Origin: Argentina anserina | Taxonomy: Eukaryota > Streptophyta > Magnoliopsida > Rosales > Rosaceae | Assembly (NCBI RefSeq): GCF_933775445.1 | Contig: NW_026089428.1 | Span: forward strand, 434,001-498,000 | Length of the DNA: 64,000 nt | Direction of reading: 5' to 3' | Shown here: piece by piece, positions 1 through 11,795 of the stretch | Position numbering within the stretch: the stretch's first letter is position 1 | How the letters are laid out: each line of letters starts with the position of its first letter | The notes under the pieces: generated by a model | Told to the model about the DNA's origin: nothing | The model's input: only the letters and a program-made list of their open reading frames with translations | Database searches by the model: none | Made by a program: the position numbers and the translations under genes

Positions 1-690
1 TTTACATCGTTTGCGTATCTTTACTATTCCAATTGTGTATCTTTACATCGTTTGCGTATCTTTACTATTCCAATTGTGTATCTTTTCATTTCTCGTTTGA
101 GTATCTTTCTGTAAGGCTTCTGATGCGAGTTTCTATTGTATTTGAGAGTTTTGCAAGTGTGGGAGTGTGTTTCTTTCAAACTGAGTATCTTTACATCGTT
201 TGCGTATCTTTACTATTCCAATTGTGTATCTTTACATCGTTTGCGTATGTTTACTATTCCAATTGTGTATCTTTTCATTTCTCGTTTGAGTATCTTTCTG
301 TAAGGCTTTTGATGCGAGTTTCTATTGTATTTGAGAGTTTTGCAAGTGTGGGAGTGGGTTTCTTTCAAACTGAGTATCTTTACATCGTTTGCGTATCTTT
401 ACTATTCCAATTGTGTATCTTTACATCGTTTGCGTATCTTTACTATTCCAACTGTGTATCTTTTCATTTCTCGTTTGAGTATCTTTCTGTAAGGCTTTTG
501 ATGCGAGTTTCTATTGTATTTGAGAGTTTTGCAAGTGTGGGAGTGTGTTTCTTTCAAACTGAGTATCTTTACATCGTTTGCGTATCTTTCCTATTCCAAT
601 TGTGTATCTTTACATCGTTTGCGTATCTTTACTATTCCAATTGTGTATCTTTTCATTTCTCGTTTGAGTATCTTTCTGTAAGGCTTTCTG

Positions 691-1446
691 ATGCGAGTTT
701 CTATTGAATTTGAGAGTTTTGCAAGTGTGGGAGTGTGTTTCTTTCAAACTGAGTATCTTTACATCGTTTGCGTATCTTTACTATTCCAATTGTGTATCTT
801 TACATCGTTTGCGTATCTTTACTATTCCAATTGTGTATCTTTTCATTTCTCGTTTGAGTATCTTTCTGTAAGGCTTCTGATGCGAGTTTCTATTGTATTT
901 GAGAGTTTTGCAAGTGTGGGAGTGGGTTTCTTTCAAACTGAGTATCTTTACATCGTTTGCGTATCTTTACTATTCCAATTGTGTATCTTTACATCGTTTC
1001 CGTATCTTTACTATTCCAACTGTGTATCTTTTCATTTCTCGTTTGAGTATCTTTCTGTAAGGCTTCTGATGCGAGTTTATATTGTATTTGAGAGTTTTGC
1101 AAGTGTGGGAGTGTGTTTCTTTCAAACTGAGTATCTTTACATCGTTTGCGTATCTTTCCTATTCCAATTGTGTATCTTTACATCGTTTGCGTATCTTTAC
1201 TATTCCAATTGTGTATCTTTTCATTTCTCGTTTGAGTATCTTTCTGTAAGGCTTCTGATGCGAGTTTCTATTGTATTTAGGAGTTTTGCAAGTGTGGGAG
1301 TGTGTTTTATTCAAACTGAGTATCTTTACATCGTTTGCGTGTCTTTACTACTCCTATTGTGTATCTTTACATCGTTTGCGTATCTTTACTATTCCAATTG
1401 TGTATCTTTTCATTTCTCGTTTCAGTATCTTTCTGTAAGGCTTCTG
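691..1446 (+). repeat. Four-monomer higher-order repeat, copy 1
   Basis: Four consecutive 189-bp monomers with a fixed order of diagnostic variants. Type E has an extra T before CTGATGCGAG and TTGAATTTGAG. Type G has GGGAGTGGGTTTC. Type Y has GAGTTTATATTG and TTTCCTATTCC. Type R has TATTTAGGAG with a GTTTCAG spacer. The total is 756 bp. The same E-G-Y-R order recurs at 3905, 7780, 9906, 13877, 16336 and 17849. Confidence 0.88.
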
Positions 1447-1508
1447 ATGCGAGTTTCTATTGTATTTGAGAGTTTTGCAAGTGTGGGAGTGTGTTTCTTT
1501 CAAACTGA

Positions 1509-1590
1509 GTATCTTTACATCGTTTGCGTATCTTTACTATTCCAATTGTGTATCTTTACATCGTTTGCGTATCTTTACTATTCCAATTGT
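1509..1590 (+). repeat. 41-bp subrepeat pair inside the monomer
   Basis: Two adjacent near-identical 41-bp copies. This module is the one that changes copy number: one copy gives 148-bp monomers, two give 189, three give 230. The differences (41 bp each way) match the observed monomer lengths exactly, which points to slippage or unequal exchange between adjacent 41-mers. Confidence 0.95.
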
Positions 1591-1697
1591 GTATCTTTTC
1601 ATTTCTCGTTTGAGTATCTTTCTGTAAGGCTTCTGATGCGAGTTTCTATTGTATTTGAGAGTTTTGCAAGTGTGGGAGTGGGTTTCTTTCAAACTGA
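1509..1697 (+). repeat. Reference 189-bp satellite monomer
   Basis: A typical full unit, used here to define the modules. Positions 1509-1549 and 1550-1590 are two 41-bp subrepeats, 1591-1613 is a 23-bp module (GTATCTTTTCATTTCTCG...), and 1614-1697 is an 84-bp module holding GTAAGGCTTCTGATGCGAG and GCAAGTGTGGGAGTG. Each 41-mer splits into a 19-bp half ending CATCGTTTGC and a 22-bp half ending CTATTCCAATTGT. All halves and modules begin with GTATCTTT, giving motif spacings of 19, 22, 19, 22, 23 and 84 bp. The unit probably grew from a short GTATCTTT-headed ancestor of about 20 bp by local duplication; this is inference. Confidence 0.95.
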
Positions 1698-3904
1698 GTA
1701 TCTTTACATCGTTTGCGTCTCTTTACTATTCCAATTGTGTATCTTTACATCGTTTGCGTATCTTTACTATTCCAACTGTGTATCTTTTCATTTCTCGTTT
1801 GAGTATCTTTCTGTAAGGCTTCTGATGCGAGTTTATATTGTATTTGAGAGTTTTGCAAGTGTGGGAGTGTGTTTCTTTCAAACTGAGTATCTTTACATCG
1901 TTTGCGTATCTTTCCTATTCCAATTGTGTATCTTTACATCGTTTGCGTATCTTTACTATTCCAATTGTGTATCTTTTCATTTCTCGTTTGAGTATCTTTC
2001 TGTAAGGCTTCTGATGCGAGTTTCTATTGTATTTAGGAGTTTTGCAAGTGCGGGAGTGTGTTTTATTCAAACTGAGTATCTTTACATCGTTTGCGTATCT
2101 TTACTACTCCAATTGTGTATCTTTACATCGTTTGCGTATCTTTACTATTCCAATTGTGTATCTTTTCATTTCTCGTTTCAGTATCTTTCTGTAAGGCTTC
2201 TGATGCGAGTTTCTATTGTATTTGAGAGTTTTGCAAGTGTGGGAGTGTGTTTCTTTCAAACTGAGTATCTTTACATCGTTTGCGTATCTTTACTATTCCA
2301 ATTGTGTATCTTTACATCGTTTGCGTATCTTTACTATTCCAATTGTGTATCTTTTCATTTCTCGTTTGAGTATCTTTCTGTAAGGCTTCTGATGCGAGTT
2401 TCTATTGTGTTTGAGAGTTTTGCAAGTGTGGGAGTGTGTTTCATTCAAACTGAGTATCTTTACATCGTTTGCGTATCTTTCCTATTCCAATTGTGTATCT
2501 TTACATCGTTTGCGTATCTTTACTATTCCAACTGTGTATCTTTTCATTTCTCGTTTGAGTATCTTTCTGTAAGGCTTCTGATGCGAGTTTCTATTGTATT
2601 TGAGAGTTTTGCAAGTGTGGGAGTGTGTTTCTATTCCAATTGAGTATCTTTACATAGTTTGCGTATCTTTACTATTCCAAATGTGTATCTTTACATCGTT
2701 TGCGTATGTTTACTATTCCAATTGTGTATCTTTTCATTTCTAGTTTGAGTATCTTTCTGTAAGGCTTTTGATGCGAGTTTCTATTGTATTTGAGAGTTTT
2801 GCAAGTGTGGCAGTGTGTTTCATTCAAACTGAGTATCTTTACATCGTTTGCGTATCTTTACTATTCCAATTGTGTATCTTTACATCGTTTGCGTATCTTT
2901 ACTATTCCAATTGTGTATCTTTTCATTTCTCGTTTGAGTATCTTTCTGTAAGGCTTCTGATGCGAGTTTCTATTGTATTTGAGAGTTTTCCAAGTGTGGG
3001 AGTGTGTTTCTTTCAAACTGAGTATCTTTACATCGTTTGCGTATCTTTACTATTCCAATTGTGTATCTTTACATCGTTTGCGTATCTTTACTATTCCAAT
3101 TGTGTATCTTTTCATTTCTCGTTTGAGTATCTTTCTGTAAGGCTTCTGATGCGAGTTTATATTGTATTTGAGAGTTTTGCAAGTGTGGGATTGTGTTTCT
3201 TTCAAACTGAGTATCTTTACATCGTTTGCGTATCTTTCCTATTCTAATTGTGTATCTTTACATCGTTTGCGTATCTTTACTATTCCAATTGTGTATCTTT
3301 TCATTTCTCGTTTGAGTATCTTTCTGTAAGGCTTCTGATGCGAGTTTCTATTGTATTTAGGAGTTTTGCAAGTGTGGGAGTGTGTTTTATTCAAACTGAG
3401 TATCTTTACATCGTTTGCGTATCTTTACTACTCCAATTGTGTATCTTTACATCGTTTGCGTATCTTTACTATTCCAATTGTGTATCTTTTCATTTCTCGT
3501 TTCAGTATCTTTCTGTAAGGCTTCTGATGCGAGTTTCTATTGTATTTGAGATTTTGCAAGTGTGGGAGTGTGTTTCTTTCAAACTGAGTATCTTTACATC
3601 GTTTGCGTATCTTTACTATTCCAATTGTGTATCTTTACATCGTTTGCGTATCTTTACTATTCCAACTGTGTATCTTTTCATTTCTCGTTTGAGTATCTTT
3701 CTGTAAGGCTTTTGATGCGAGTTTCTATTGTATTTGAGAGTTTTGCAAGTGTGGGAGTGTGTTTCTTTCAAACTGAGTATCTTTACATCGTTTGCGTATC
3801 TTTCCTATTCCAATTGTGTATCTTTACATCGTTTGCGTATCTTTACTATTCCAATTGTGTATCTTTTCATTTCTCGTTTGAGTATCTTTCTGTAAGGCTT
3901 TCTG

Positions 3905-4705
3905 ATGCGAGTTTCTATTGAATTTGAGAGTTTTGCAAGTGTGGGAGTGTGTTTCTTTCAAACTGAGTATCTTTACATCGTTTGCGTATCTTTACTATTC
4001 CAATTGTGTATCTTTACATCGTTTGCGTATCTTTACTATTCCAATTGTGTATCTTTTCATTTCTCGTTTGAGTATCTTTCTGTAAGGCTTCTGATGCGAG
4101 TTTCTATTGTATTTGAGAGTTTTGCAAGTGTGGGAGTGGGTTTCTTTCAAACTGAGTATCTTTACATCGTTTGCGTATCTTTACTATTCCAATTGTGTAT
4201 CTTTACATCGTTTCCGTATCTTTACTATTCCAACTGTGTATCTTTTCATTTCTCGTTTGAGTATCTTTCTGTAAGGCTTCTGATGCGAGTTTATATTGTA
4301 TTTGAGAGTTTTGCAAGTGTGGGAGTGTGTTTCTTTCAAACTGAGTATCTTTACATCGTTTGCGTATCTTTCCTATTCCAATTGTGTATCTTTACATCGT
4401 TTGCGTATCTTTACTATTCCAATTGTGTATCTTTTCATTTCTCGTTTGAGTATCTTTCTGTAAGGCTTCTGATGCGAGTTTCTATTGTATTTAGGAGTTT
4501 TGCAAGTGTGGGAGTGTGTTTTATTCAAACTGAGTATCTTTACATCGTTTGCGTATCTTTACTACTCCAATTGTGTATCTTTACATCGTTTGCGTATCTT
4601 TACTATTCCAATTGTGTATCTTTTCATTTCTCGTTTCAGTATCTTTACTATTCCAACTGTGTATCTTTTCATTTCTCGTTTGAGTATCTTTCTGTAAGGC
4701 TTCTG
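3905..4705 (+). repeat. Four-monomer higher-order repeat, copy 2 (801 bp)
   Basis: E-G-Y-R order at 3905, 4094, 4283 and 4472. The R monomer is the 234-bp form, so this copy is 801 bp rather than 756 bp. Confidence 0.86.
4472..4705 (+). repeat. 234-bp expanded monomer
   Basis: R-type monomer in which a 45-bp stretch (a 22-bp half-subrepeat plus the 23-bp module) is duplicated after GTTTCAG. The junction reads GTTTCAGTATCTTTACTATT where GTATCTTTCTG is expected. The GTATCTTT motif provides the homology for the exchange. Confidence 0.88.
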
Positions 4706-5462
4706 ATGCGAGTTTCTATTGTATTTGAGAGTTTTGCAAGTGTGGGAGTGTGTTTCTATTCCAATTGAGTATCTTTACATAGTTTGCGTATCTTTACTAT
4801 TCCAATTGTGTATCTTTACATCGTTTGCGTATGTTTACTATTCCAATTGTGTATCTTTTCATTTCTAGTTTGAGTATCTTTCTGTAAGGCTTTTGATGCG
4901 AGTTTCTATTGTATTTGAGAGTTTTGCAAGTGTGGCAGTGTGTTTCATTCAAACTGAGTATCTTTACATCGTTTGCGTATCTTTACTATTCCAATTGTGT
5001 ATCTTTACATCGTTTGCGTATCTTTACTATTCCAATTGTGTATCTTTTCATTTCTCGTTTGAGTATCTTTCTGTAAGGCTTCTGATGCGAGTTTCTATTG
5101 TATTTGAGAGTTTTGCAAGTGTGGCAGTGTGTTTCATTCAAACTGAGTATCTTTACATCGTTTGCGTATCTTTACTATTCCAATTGTGTATCTTTACATC
5201 GTTTGCGTATCTTTACTATTCCAATTGTGTATCTTTTCATTTCTCGTTTGAGTATCTTTCTGTAAGGCTTCTGATGCGAGTTTATATTGTATTTGAGAGT
5301 TTTGCAAGTGTGGGAGTGTGTTTCTTTCAAACTGAGTATCTTTACATCGTTTGCGTATCTTTCCTATTCCAATTGTGTATCTTTACATCGTTTGCGTATC
5401 TTTACTATTCCAATTGTGTATCTTTTCATTTCTCGTTTGAGTATCTTTCTGTAAGGCTTCTG

Positions 5463-5696
5463 ATGCGAGTTTCTATTGTATTTAGGAGTTTTGCAAGTGT
5501 GGGAGTGTGTTTTATTCAAACTGAGTATCTTTACATCGTTTGCGTGTCTTTACTACTCCAATTGTGTATCTTTACATCGTTTGCGTATCTTTACTATTCC
5601 AATTGTGTATCTTTTCATTTCTCGTTTCAGTATCTTTACTATTCCAACTGTGTATCTTTTCATTTCTCGTTTGAGTATCTTTCTGTAAGGCTTCTG
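5463..5696 (+). repeat. 234-bp expanded monomer
   Basis: Same 45-bp internal duplication as at 4472, 991 bp downstream. The whole 4472-5462 block of five monomers (234+190+189+189+189) is partly repeated from here. Confidence 0.88.
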
Positions 5697-7779
5697 ATGC
5701 GAGTTTCTATTGTATTTGAGAGTTTTGCAAGTGTGGGAGTGTGTTTCTATTCCAATTGAGTATCTTTACATAGTTTGCGTATCTTTACTATTCCAATTGT
5801 GTATCTTTACATCGTTTGCGTATCTTTACTATTCCAATTGTGTATCTTTTCATTTCTAGTTTGAGTATCTTTCTGTAAGGCTTTTGATGCGAGTTTCTAT
5901 TGTATTTGAGAGTTTTGCAAGTGTGGCAGTGTGTTTCATTCAAACTGAGTATCTTTACATCGTTTGCGTATCTTTACTATTCCAATTGTGTATCTTTACA
6001 TCATTTGCGTATCTTTACTATTCCAATTGTGTATCTTTTCATTTCTCGTTTGAGTATCTTTCTGTAAGGCTTCTGATGCGAGTTTCTATTGTATTTGAGA
6101 GTTTTCCAAGTGTGGGAGTGTGTTTCTTTCAAACTGAGTATCTTTACATCGTTTGCGTATCTTTACTATTCCAATTGTGTATCTTTACATCGTTTGTGTA
6201 TCTTTACTATTCCAATTGTGTATCTTTTCATTTCTCGTTTGAGTATCTTTCTGTAAGGCTTCTGATGCGAGTTTCTATTGTATTTAGGAGTTTTGCAAGT
6301 GTGGGAGTGTGTTTTATTCAAACTGAGTATCTTTACATCGTTTGCGTATCTTTACTACTCCAATTGTGTATCTTTACATCGTTTGCGTATCTTTACTATT
6401 CCAATTGTGTATCTTTTCATTTCTCGTTTCAGTATCTTTCTGTAAGGCTTCTGATGCGAGTTTCTATTGTATTTGAGAGTTTTGCAAGTGTGGGAGTGTG
6501 TTTCTATTCCAATTGAGTATCTTTACATAGTTTGCGTATCTTTACTATTCCAATTGTGTATCTTTACATCGTTTGCGTATGTTTACTATTCCAATTGTGT
6601 ATCTTTTCATTTCTAGTTTGAGTATCTTTCTGTAAGGCTTTTGATGCGAGTTTCTATTGTATTTGAGAGTTTTGCAAGTGTGGCAGTGTGTTTCATTCAA
6701 ACTGAGTATCTTTACATCGTTTGCGTATCTTTACTATTCCAATTGTGTATCTTTACATCGTTTGCGTATCTTTACTATTCCAATTGTGTATCTTTTCATT
6801 TCTCGTTTGAGTATCTTTCTGTAAGGCTTCTGATGCGAGTTTCTATTGTATTTGAGAGTTTTCCAAGTGTGGGAGTGTGTTTCTTTCAAACTGAGTATCT
6901 TTACATCGTTTGCGTATCTTTACTATTCCAATTGTGTATCTTTACATCGTTTGTGTATCTTTACTATTCCAATTGTGTATCTTTTCATTTCTCGTTTGAG
7001 TATCTTTCTGTAAGGCTTCTGATGCGAGTTTATATTGTATTTGAGAGTTTTGCAAGTGTGGGATTGTGTTTCTTTCAAACTGAGTATCTTTACATCGTTT
7101 GCGTATCTTTCCTATTCTAATTGTGTATCTTTACATCGTTTGCGTATCTTTACTATTCCAATTGTGTATCTTTTCATTTCTCGTTTGAGTATCTTTCTGT
7201 AAGGCTTCTGATGCGAGTTTCTATTGTATTTAGGAGTTTTGCAAGTGTGGGAGTGTGTTTTATTCAAACTGAGTATCTTTACATCGTTTGCGTATCTTTA
7301 CTACTCCAATTGTGTATCTTTACATCGTTTGCGTATCTTTACTATTCCAATTGTGTATCTTTTCATTTCTCGTTTCAGTATCTTTCTGTAAGGCTTCTGA
7401 TGCGAGTTTCTATTGTATTTGAGAGTTTTGCAAGTGTGGGAGTGTGTTTCTTTCAAACTGAGTATCTTTACATCGTTTGCGTATCTTTACTATTCCAATT
7501 GTGTATCTTTACATCGTTTGCGTATCTTTACTATTCCAACTGTGTATCTTTTCATTTCTCGTTTGAGTATCTTTCTGTAAGGCTTTCTGATGCGAGTTTC
7601 TATTGAATTTGAGAGTTTTGCAAGTGTGGGAGTGTGTTTCTTTCAAACTGAGTATCTTTACATCGTTTGCGTATCTTTCCTATTCCAATTGTGTATCTTT
7701 ACATCGTTTGCGTATCTTTACTATTCCAATTGTGTATCTTTTCATTTCTCGTTTGAGTATCTTTCTGTAAGGCTTTCTG

Positions 7780-8580
7780 ATGCGAGTTTCTATTGAATTT
7801 GAGAGTTTTGCAAGTGTGGGAGTGTGTTTCTTTCAAACTGAGTATCTTTACATCGTTTGCGTATCTTTACTATTCCAATTGTGTATCTTTACATCGTTTG
7901 CGTATCTTTACTATTCCAATTGTGTATCTTTTCATTTCTCGTTTGAGTATCTTTCTGTAAGGCTTCTGATGCGAGTTTCTATTGTATTTGAGAGTTTTGC
8001 AAGTGTGGGAGTGGGTTTCTTTCAAACTGAGTATCTTTACATCGTTTGCGTATCTTTACTATTCCAATTGTGTATCTTTACATCGTTTCCGTATCTTTAC
8101 TATTCCAACTGTGTATCTTTTCATTTCTCGTTTGAGTATCTTTCTGTAAGGCTTCTGATGCGAGTTTATATTGTATTTGAGAGTTTTGCAAGTGTGGGAG
8201 TGTGTTTCTTTCAAACTGAGTATCTTTACATCGTTTGCGTATCTTTCCTATTCCAATTGTGTATCTTTACATCGTTTGCGTATCTTTACTATTCCAATTG
8301 TGTATCTTTTCATTTCTCGTTTGAGTATCTTTCTGTAAGGCTTCTGATGCGAGTTTCTATTGTATTTAGGAGTTTTGCAAGTGTGGGAGTGTGTTTTATT
8401 CAAACTGAGTATCTTTACATCGTTTGCGTGTCTTTACTACTCCAATTGTGTATCTTTACATCGTTTGCGTATCTTTACTATTCCAATTGTGTATCTTTTC
8501 ATTTCTCGTTTCAGTATCTTTACTATTCCAACTGTGTATCTTTTCATTTCTCGTTTGAGTATCTTTCTGTAAGGCTTCTG
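7780..8580 (+). repeat. Four-monomer higher-order repeat, copy 3 (801 bp)
   Basis: E-G-Y-R order at 7780, 7969, 8158 and 8347. It shares the 234-bp R monomer with the copy at 3905, so the two are closer to each other than to the 756-bp copies. Confidence 0.86.
8347..8580 (+). repeat. 234-bp expanded monomer
   Basis: Third copy of the same rare 45-bp internal duplication, 2884 bp from the second. The identical junction implies a single origin followed by segmental duplication. Confidence 0.88.
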
Positions 8581-9715
8581 ATGCGAGTTTCTATTGTATT
8601 TGAGAGTTTTGCAAGTGTGGGAGTGTGTTTCTATTCCAATTGAGTATCTTTACATAGTTTGCGTATCTTTACTATTCCAATTGTGTATCTTTACATCGTT
8701 TGCGTATGTTTACTATTCCAATTGTGTATCTTTTCATTTCTAGTTTGAGTATCTTTCTGTAAGGCTTTTGATGCGAGTTTCTATTGTATTTGAGAGTTTT
8801 GCAAGTGTGGCAGTGTGTTTCATTCAAACTGAGTATCTTTACATCGTTTGCGTATCTTTACTATTCCAATTGTGTATCTTTACATCGTTTGCGTATCTTT
8901 ACTATTCCAATTGTGTATCTTTTCATTTCTCGTTTGAGTATCTTTCTGTAAGGCTTCTGATGCGAGTTTCTATTGTATTTGAGAGTTTTCCAAGTGTGGG
9001 AGTGTGTTTCTTTCAAACTGAGTATCTTTACATCGTTTGCGTATCTTTACTATTCCAATTGTGTATCTTTACATCGTTTGTGTATCTTTACTATTCCAAT
9101 TGTGTATCTTTTCATTTCTCGTTTGAGTATCTTTCTGTAAGGCTTCTGATGCGAGTTTATATTGTATTTGAGAGTTTTGCAAGTGTGGGATTGTGTTTCT
9201 TTCAAACTGAGTATCTTTACATCGTTTGCGTATCTTTACTATTCTAATTGTGTATCTTTACATCGTTTGCGTATCTTTACTATTCCAATTGTGTATCTTT
9301 TCATTTCTCGTTTGAGTATCTTTCTGTAAGGCTTCTGATGCGAGTTTCTATTGTATTTAGGAGTTTTGCAAGTGTGGGAGTGTGTTTTATTCAAACTGAG
9401 TATCTTTACATCGTTTGCGTATCTTTACTACTCCAATTGTGTATCTTTACATCGTTTGCGTATCTTTACTATTCCAATTGTGTATCTTTTCATTTCTCGT
9501 TTCAGTATCTTTCTGTAAGGCTTCTGATGCGAGTTTCTATTGTATTTGAGAGTTTTGCAAGTGTGGGAGTGTGTTTCTTTCAAACTGAGTATCTTTACAT
9601 CGTTTGCGTATCTTTACTATTCCAAATGTGTATCTTTACATCGTTTGCGTATCTTTACTATTCCAACTGTGTATCTTTTCATTTCTCGTTTGAGTATCTT
9701 TCTGTAAGGCTTTTG

Positions 9716-11795
9716 ATGCGAGTTTCTATTGTATTTGAGAGTTTTGCAAGTGTGGGAGTGTGTTTCTTTCAAACTGAGTATCTTTACATCGTTTGCGTAT
9801 CTTTCCTATTCCAATTGTGTATCTTTACATCGTTTGCGTATCTTTACTATTCCAATTGTGTATCTTTTCATTTCTCGTTTGAGTATCTTTCTGTAAGGCT
9901 TTCTGATGCGAGTTTCTATTGAATTTGAGAGTTTTGCAAGTGTGGGAGTGTGTTTCTTTCAAACTGAGTATCTTTACATCGTTTGCGTATCTTTACTATT
10001 CCAATTGTGTATCTTTACATCGTTTGCGTATCTTTACTATTCCAATTGTGTATCTTTTCATTTCTCATTTGAGTATCTTTCTGTAAGGCTTCTGATGCGA
10101 GTTTCTATTGTATTTGAGAGTTTTGCAAGTGTGGGAGTGGGTTTCTTTCAAACTGAGTATCTTTACATCGTTTGCGTAACTTTACTATTCCAATTGTGTA
10201 TCTTTACATCGTTTCCGTATCTTTACTATTCCAACTGTGTATCTTTTCATTTCTCGTTTGAGTATCTTTCTGTAAGGCTTCTGATGCGAGTTTATATTGT
10301 ATTTGAGAGTTTTGCAAGTGTGGGAGTGTGTTTCTTTCAAACTGAGTATCTTTACATCGTTTGCGTATCTTTCCTATTCCAATTGTGTATCTTTACATCG
10401 TTTGCGTATCTTTACTATTCCAATTGTGTATCTTTTCATTTCTCGTTTGAGTATCTTTCTGTAAGGCTTCTGATGCGAGTTTCTATTGTATTTAGGAGTT
10501 TTGCAAGTGTGGGAGTGTGTTTTATTCAAACTGAGTATCTTTACATCGTTTGCGTGTCTTTACTACTCCTATTGTGTATCTTTACATCGTTTGCGTATCT
10601 TTACTATTCCAATTGTGTATCTTTTCATTTCTCGTTTCAGTATCTTTCTGTAAGGCTTCTGATGCGAGTTTCTATTGTATTTGAGAGTTTTGCAGGTGTG
10701 GGAGTGTGTTTCTTTCAAACTGAGTATCTTTACATCGTTTGCGTATCTTTACTATTCCAATTGTGTATCTTTACATCGTTTGCGTATCTTTACTATTCCA
10801 ATTGTGTATCTTTTCATTTCTCGTTTGAGTATCTTTCTGTAAGGCTTCTGATGCGAGTTTCTATTGTATTTGAGAGTTTTGCAAGTGTGGGAGTGGGTTT
10901 CTTTCAAACTGAGTATCTTTACATCGTTTGCGTATCTTTACTATTCCAATTGTGTATCTTTACATCGTTTGCGTATCTTTACTATTCCAACTGTGTATCT
11001 TTTCATTTCTCGTTTGAGTATCTTTCTGTAAGGCTTCTGATGCGAGTTTATATTGTATTTGAGAGTTTTGCAAGTGTGGGAGTGTGTTTCTTTCAAACTG
11101 AGTATCTTTACATCGTTTGCGTATCTTTCCTATTCCAATTGTGTATCTTTACATCGTTTGCGTATCTTTACTATTCCAATTGTGTATCTTTTCATTTCTC
11201 GTTTGAGTATCTTTCTGTAAGGCTTCTGATGCGAGTTTCTATTGTATTTAGGAGTTTTGCAAGTGTGGGAGTGTGTTTTATTCAAACTGAGTATCTTTAC
11301 ATCGTTTGCGTATCTTTACTACTCCAATTGTGTATCTTTACATCGTTTGCGTATCTTTACTATTCCAATTGTGTATCTTTTCATTTCTCGTTTCAGTATC
11401 TTTCTGTAAGGCTTCTGATGCGAGTTTCTATTGTATTTGAGAGTTTTGCAAGTGTGGGAGTGTGTTTCTTTCAAACTGAGTATCTTTACATCGTTTGCGT
11501 ATCTTTACTATTCCAATTGTGTATCTTTACATCGTTTGCGTATCTTTACTATTCCAATTGTGTATCTTTTCATTTCTCGTTTGAGTATCTTTCTGTAAGG
11601 CTTCTGATGCGAGTTTCTATTGTGTTTGAGAGTTTTGCAAGTGTGGGAGTGTGTTTCATTCAAACTGAGTATCTTTACATCGTTTGCGTATCTTTCCTAT
11701 TCCAATTGTGTATCTTTACATCGTTTGCGTATCTTTACTATTCCAACTGTGTATCTTTTCATTTCTCGTTTGAGTATCTTTCTGTAAGGCTTCTG
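9716..11795 (+). repeat. 2080-bp block, copy 2 of a dispersed duplication
   Basis: Counterpart of 501-2580, 9215 bp downstream, with the same succession of monomer types including the CFIQ-type monomer at 11607 (GTGTTTCATTC). Confidence 0.82.
9906..10661 (+). repeat. Four-monomer higher-order repeat, copy 4
   Basis: E-G-Y-R order at 9906, 10095, 10284 and 10473. It lies inside a longer stretch matching 501-2580. It shares the TTTCCGTATC variant in the G monomer and the ACTCCTATTGTG variant in the R monomer with copy 1. Confidence 0.87.

Larger units (their letters stand above)
501..2580 (+). repeat. 2080-bp block, copy 1 of a dispersed duplication
   Basis: Eleven monomers, phased at GATGCGAG, whose order of variants and length changes matches 9716-11795. 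Every marker is offset by 9215 bp. The match stops at 2581, where this copy carries the chimeric CTATTCCAATTGAG monomer and the other carries a Y-type monomer. Scattered substitutions differ (for example GCAAGTGTG versus GCAGGTGTG). Confidence 0.82.

Noticed and set aside
691..2643. Long open frame of 650 codons (others at 9906-11894 and 13877-15799)
   Set aside because: It translates the satellite itself, since 189 bp is 63 codons. Variation among copies is by 1 and 41 bp, which breaks the frame freely, and the product is a low-complexity F/S/Y/V/L-rich repeat with no recognisable domain. There is no sign of selection for a protein.
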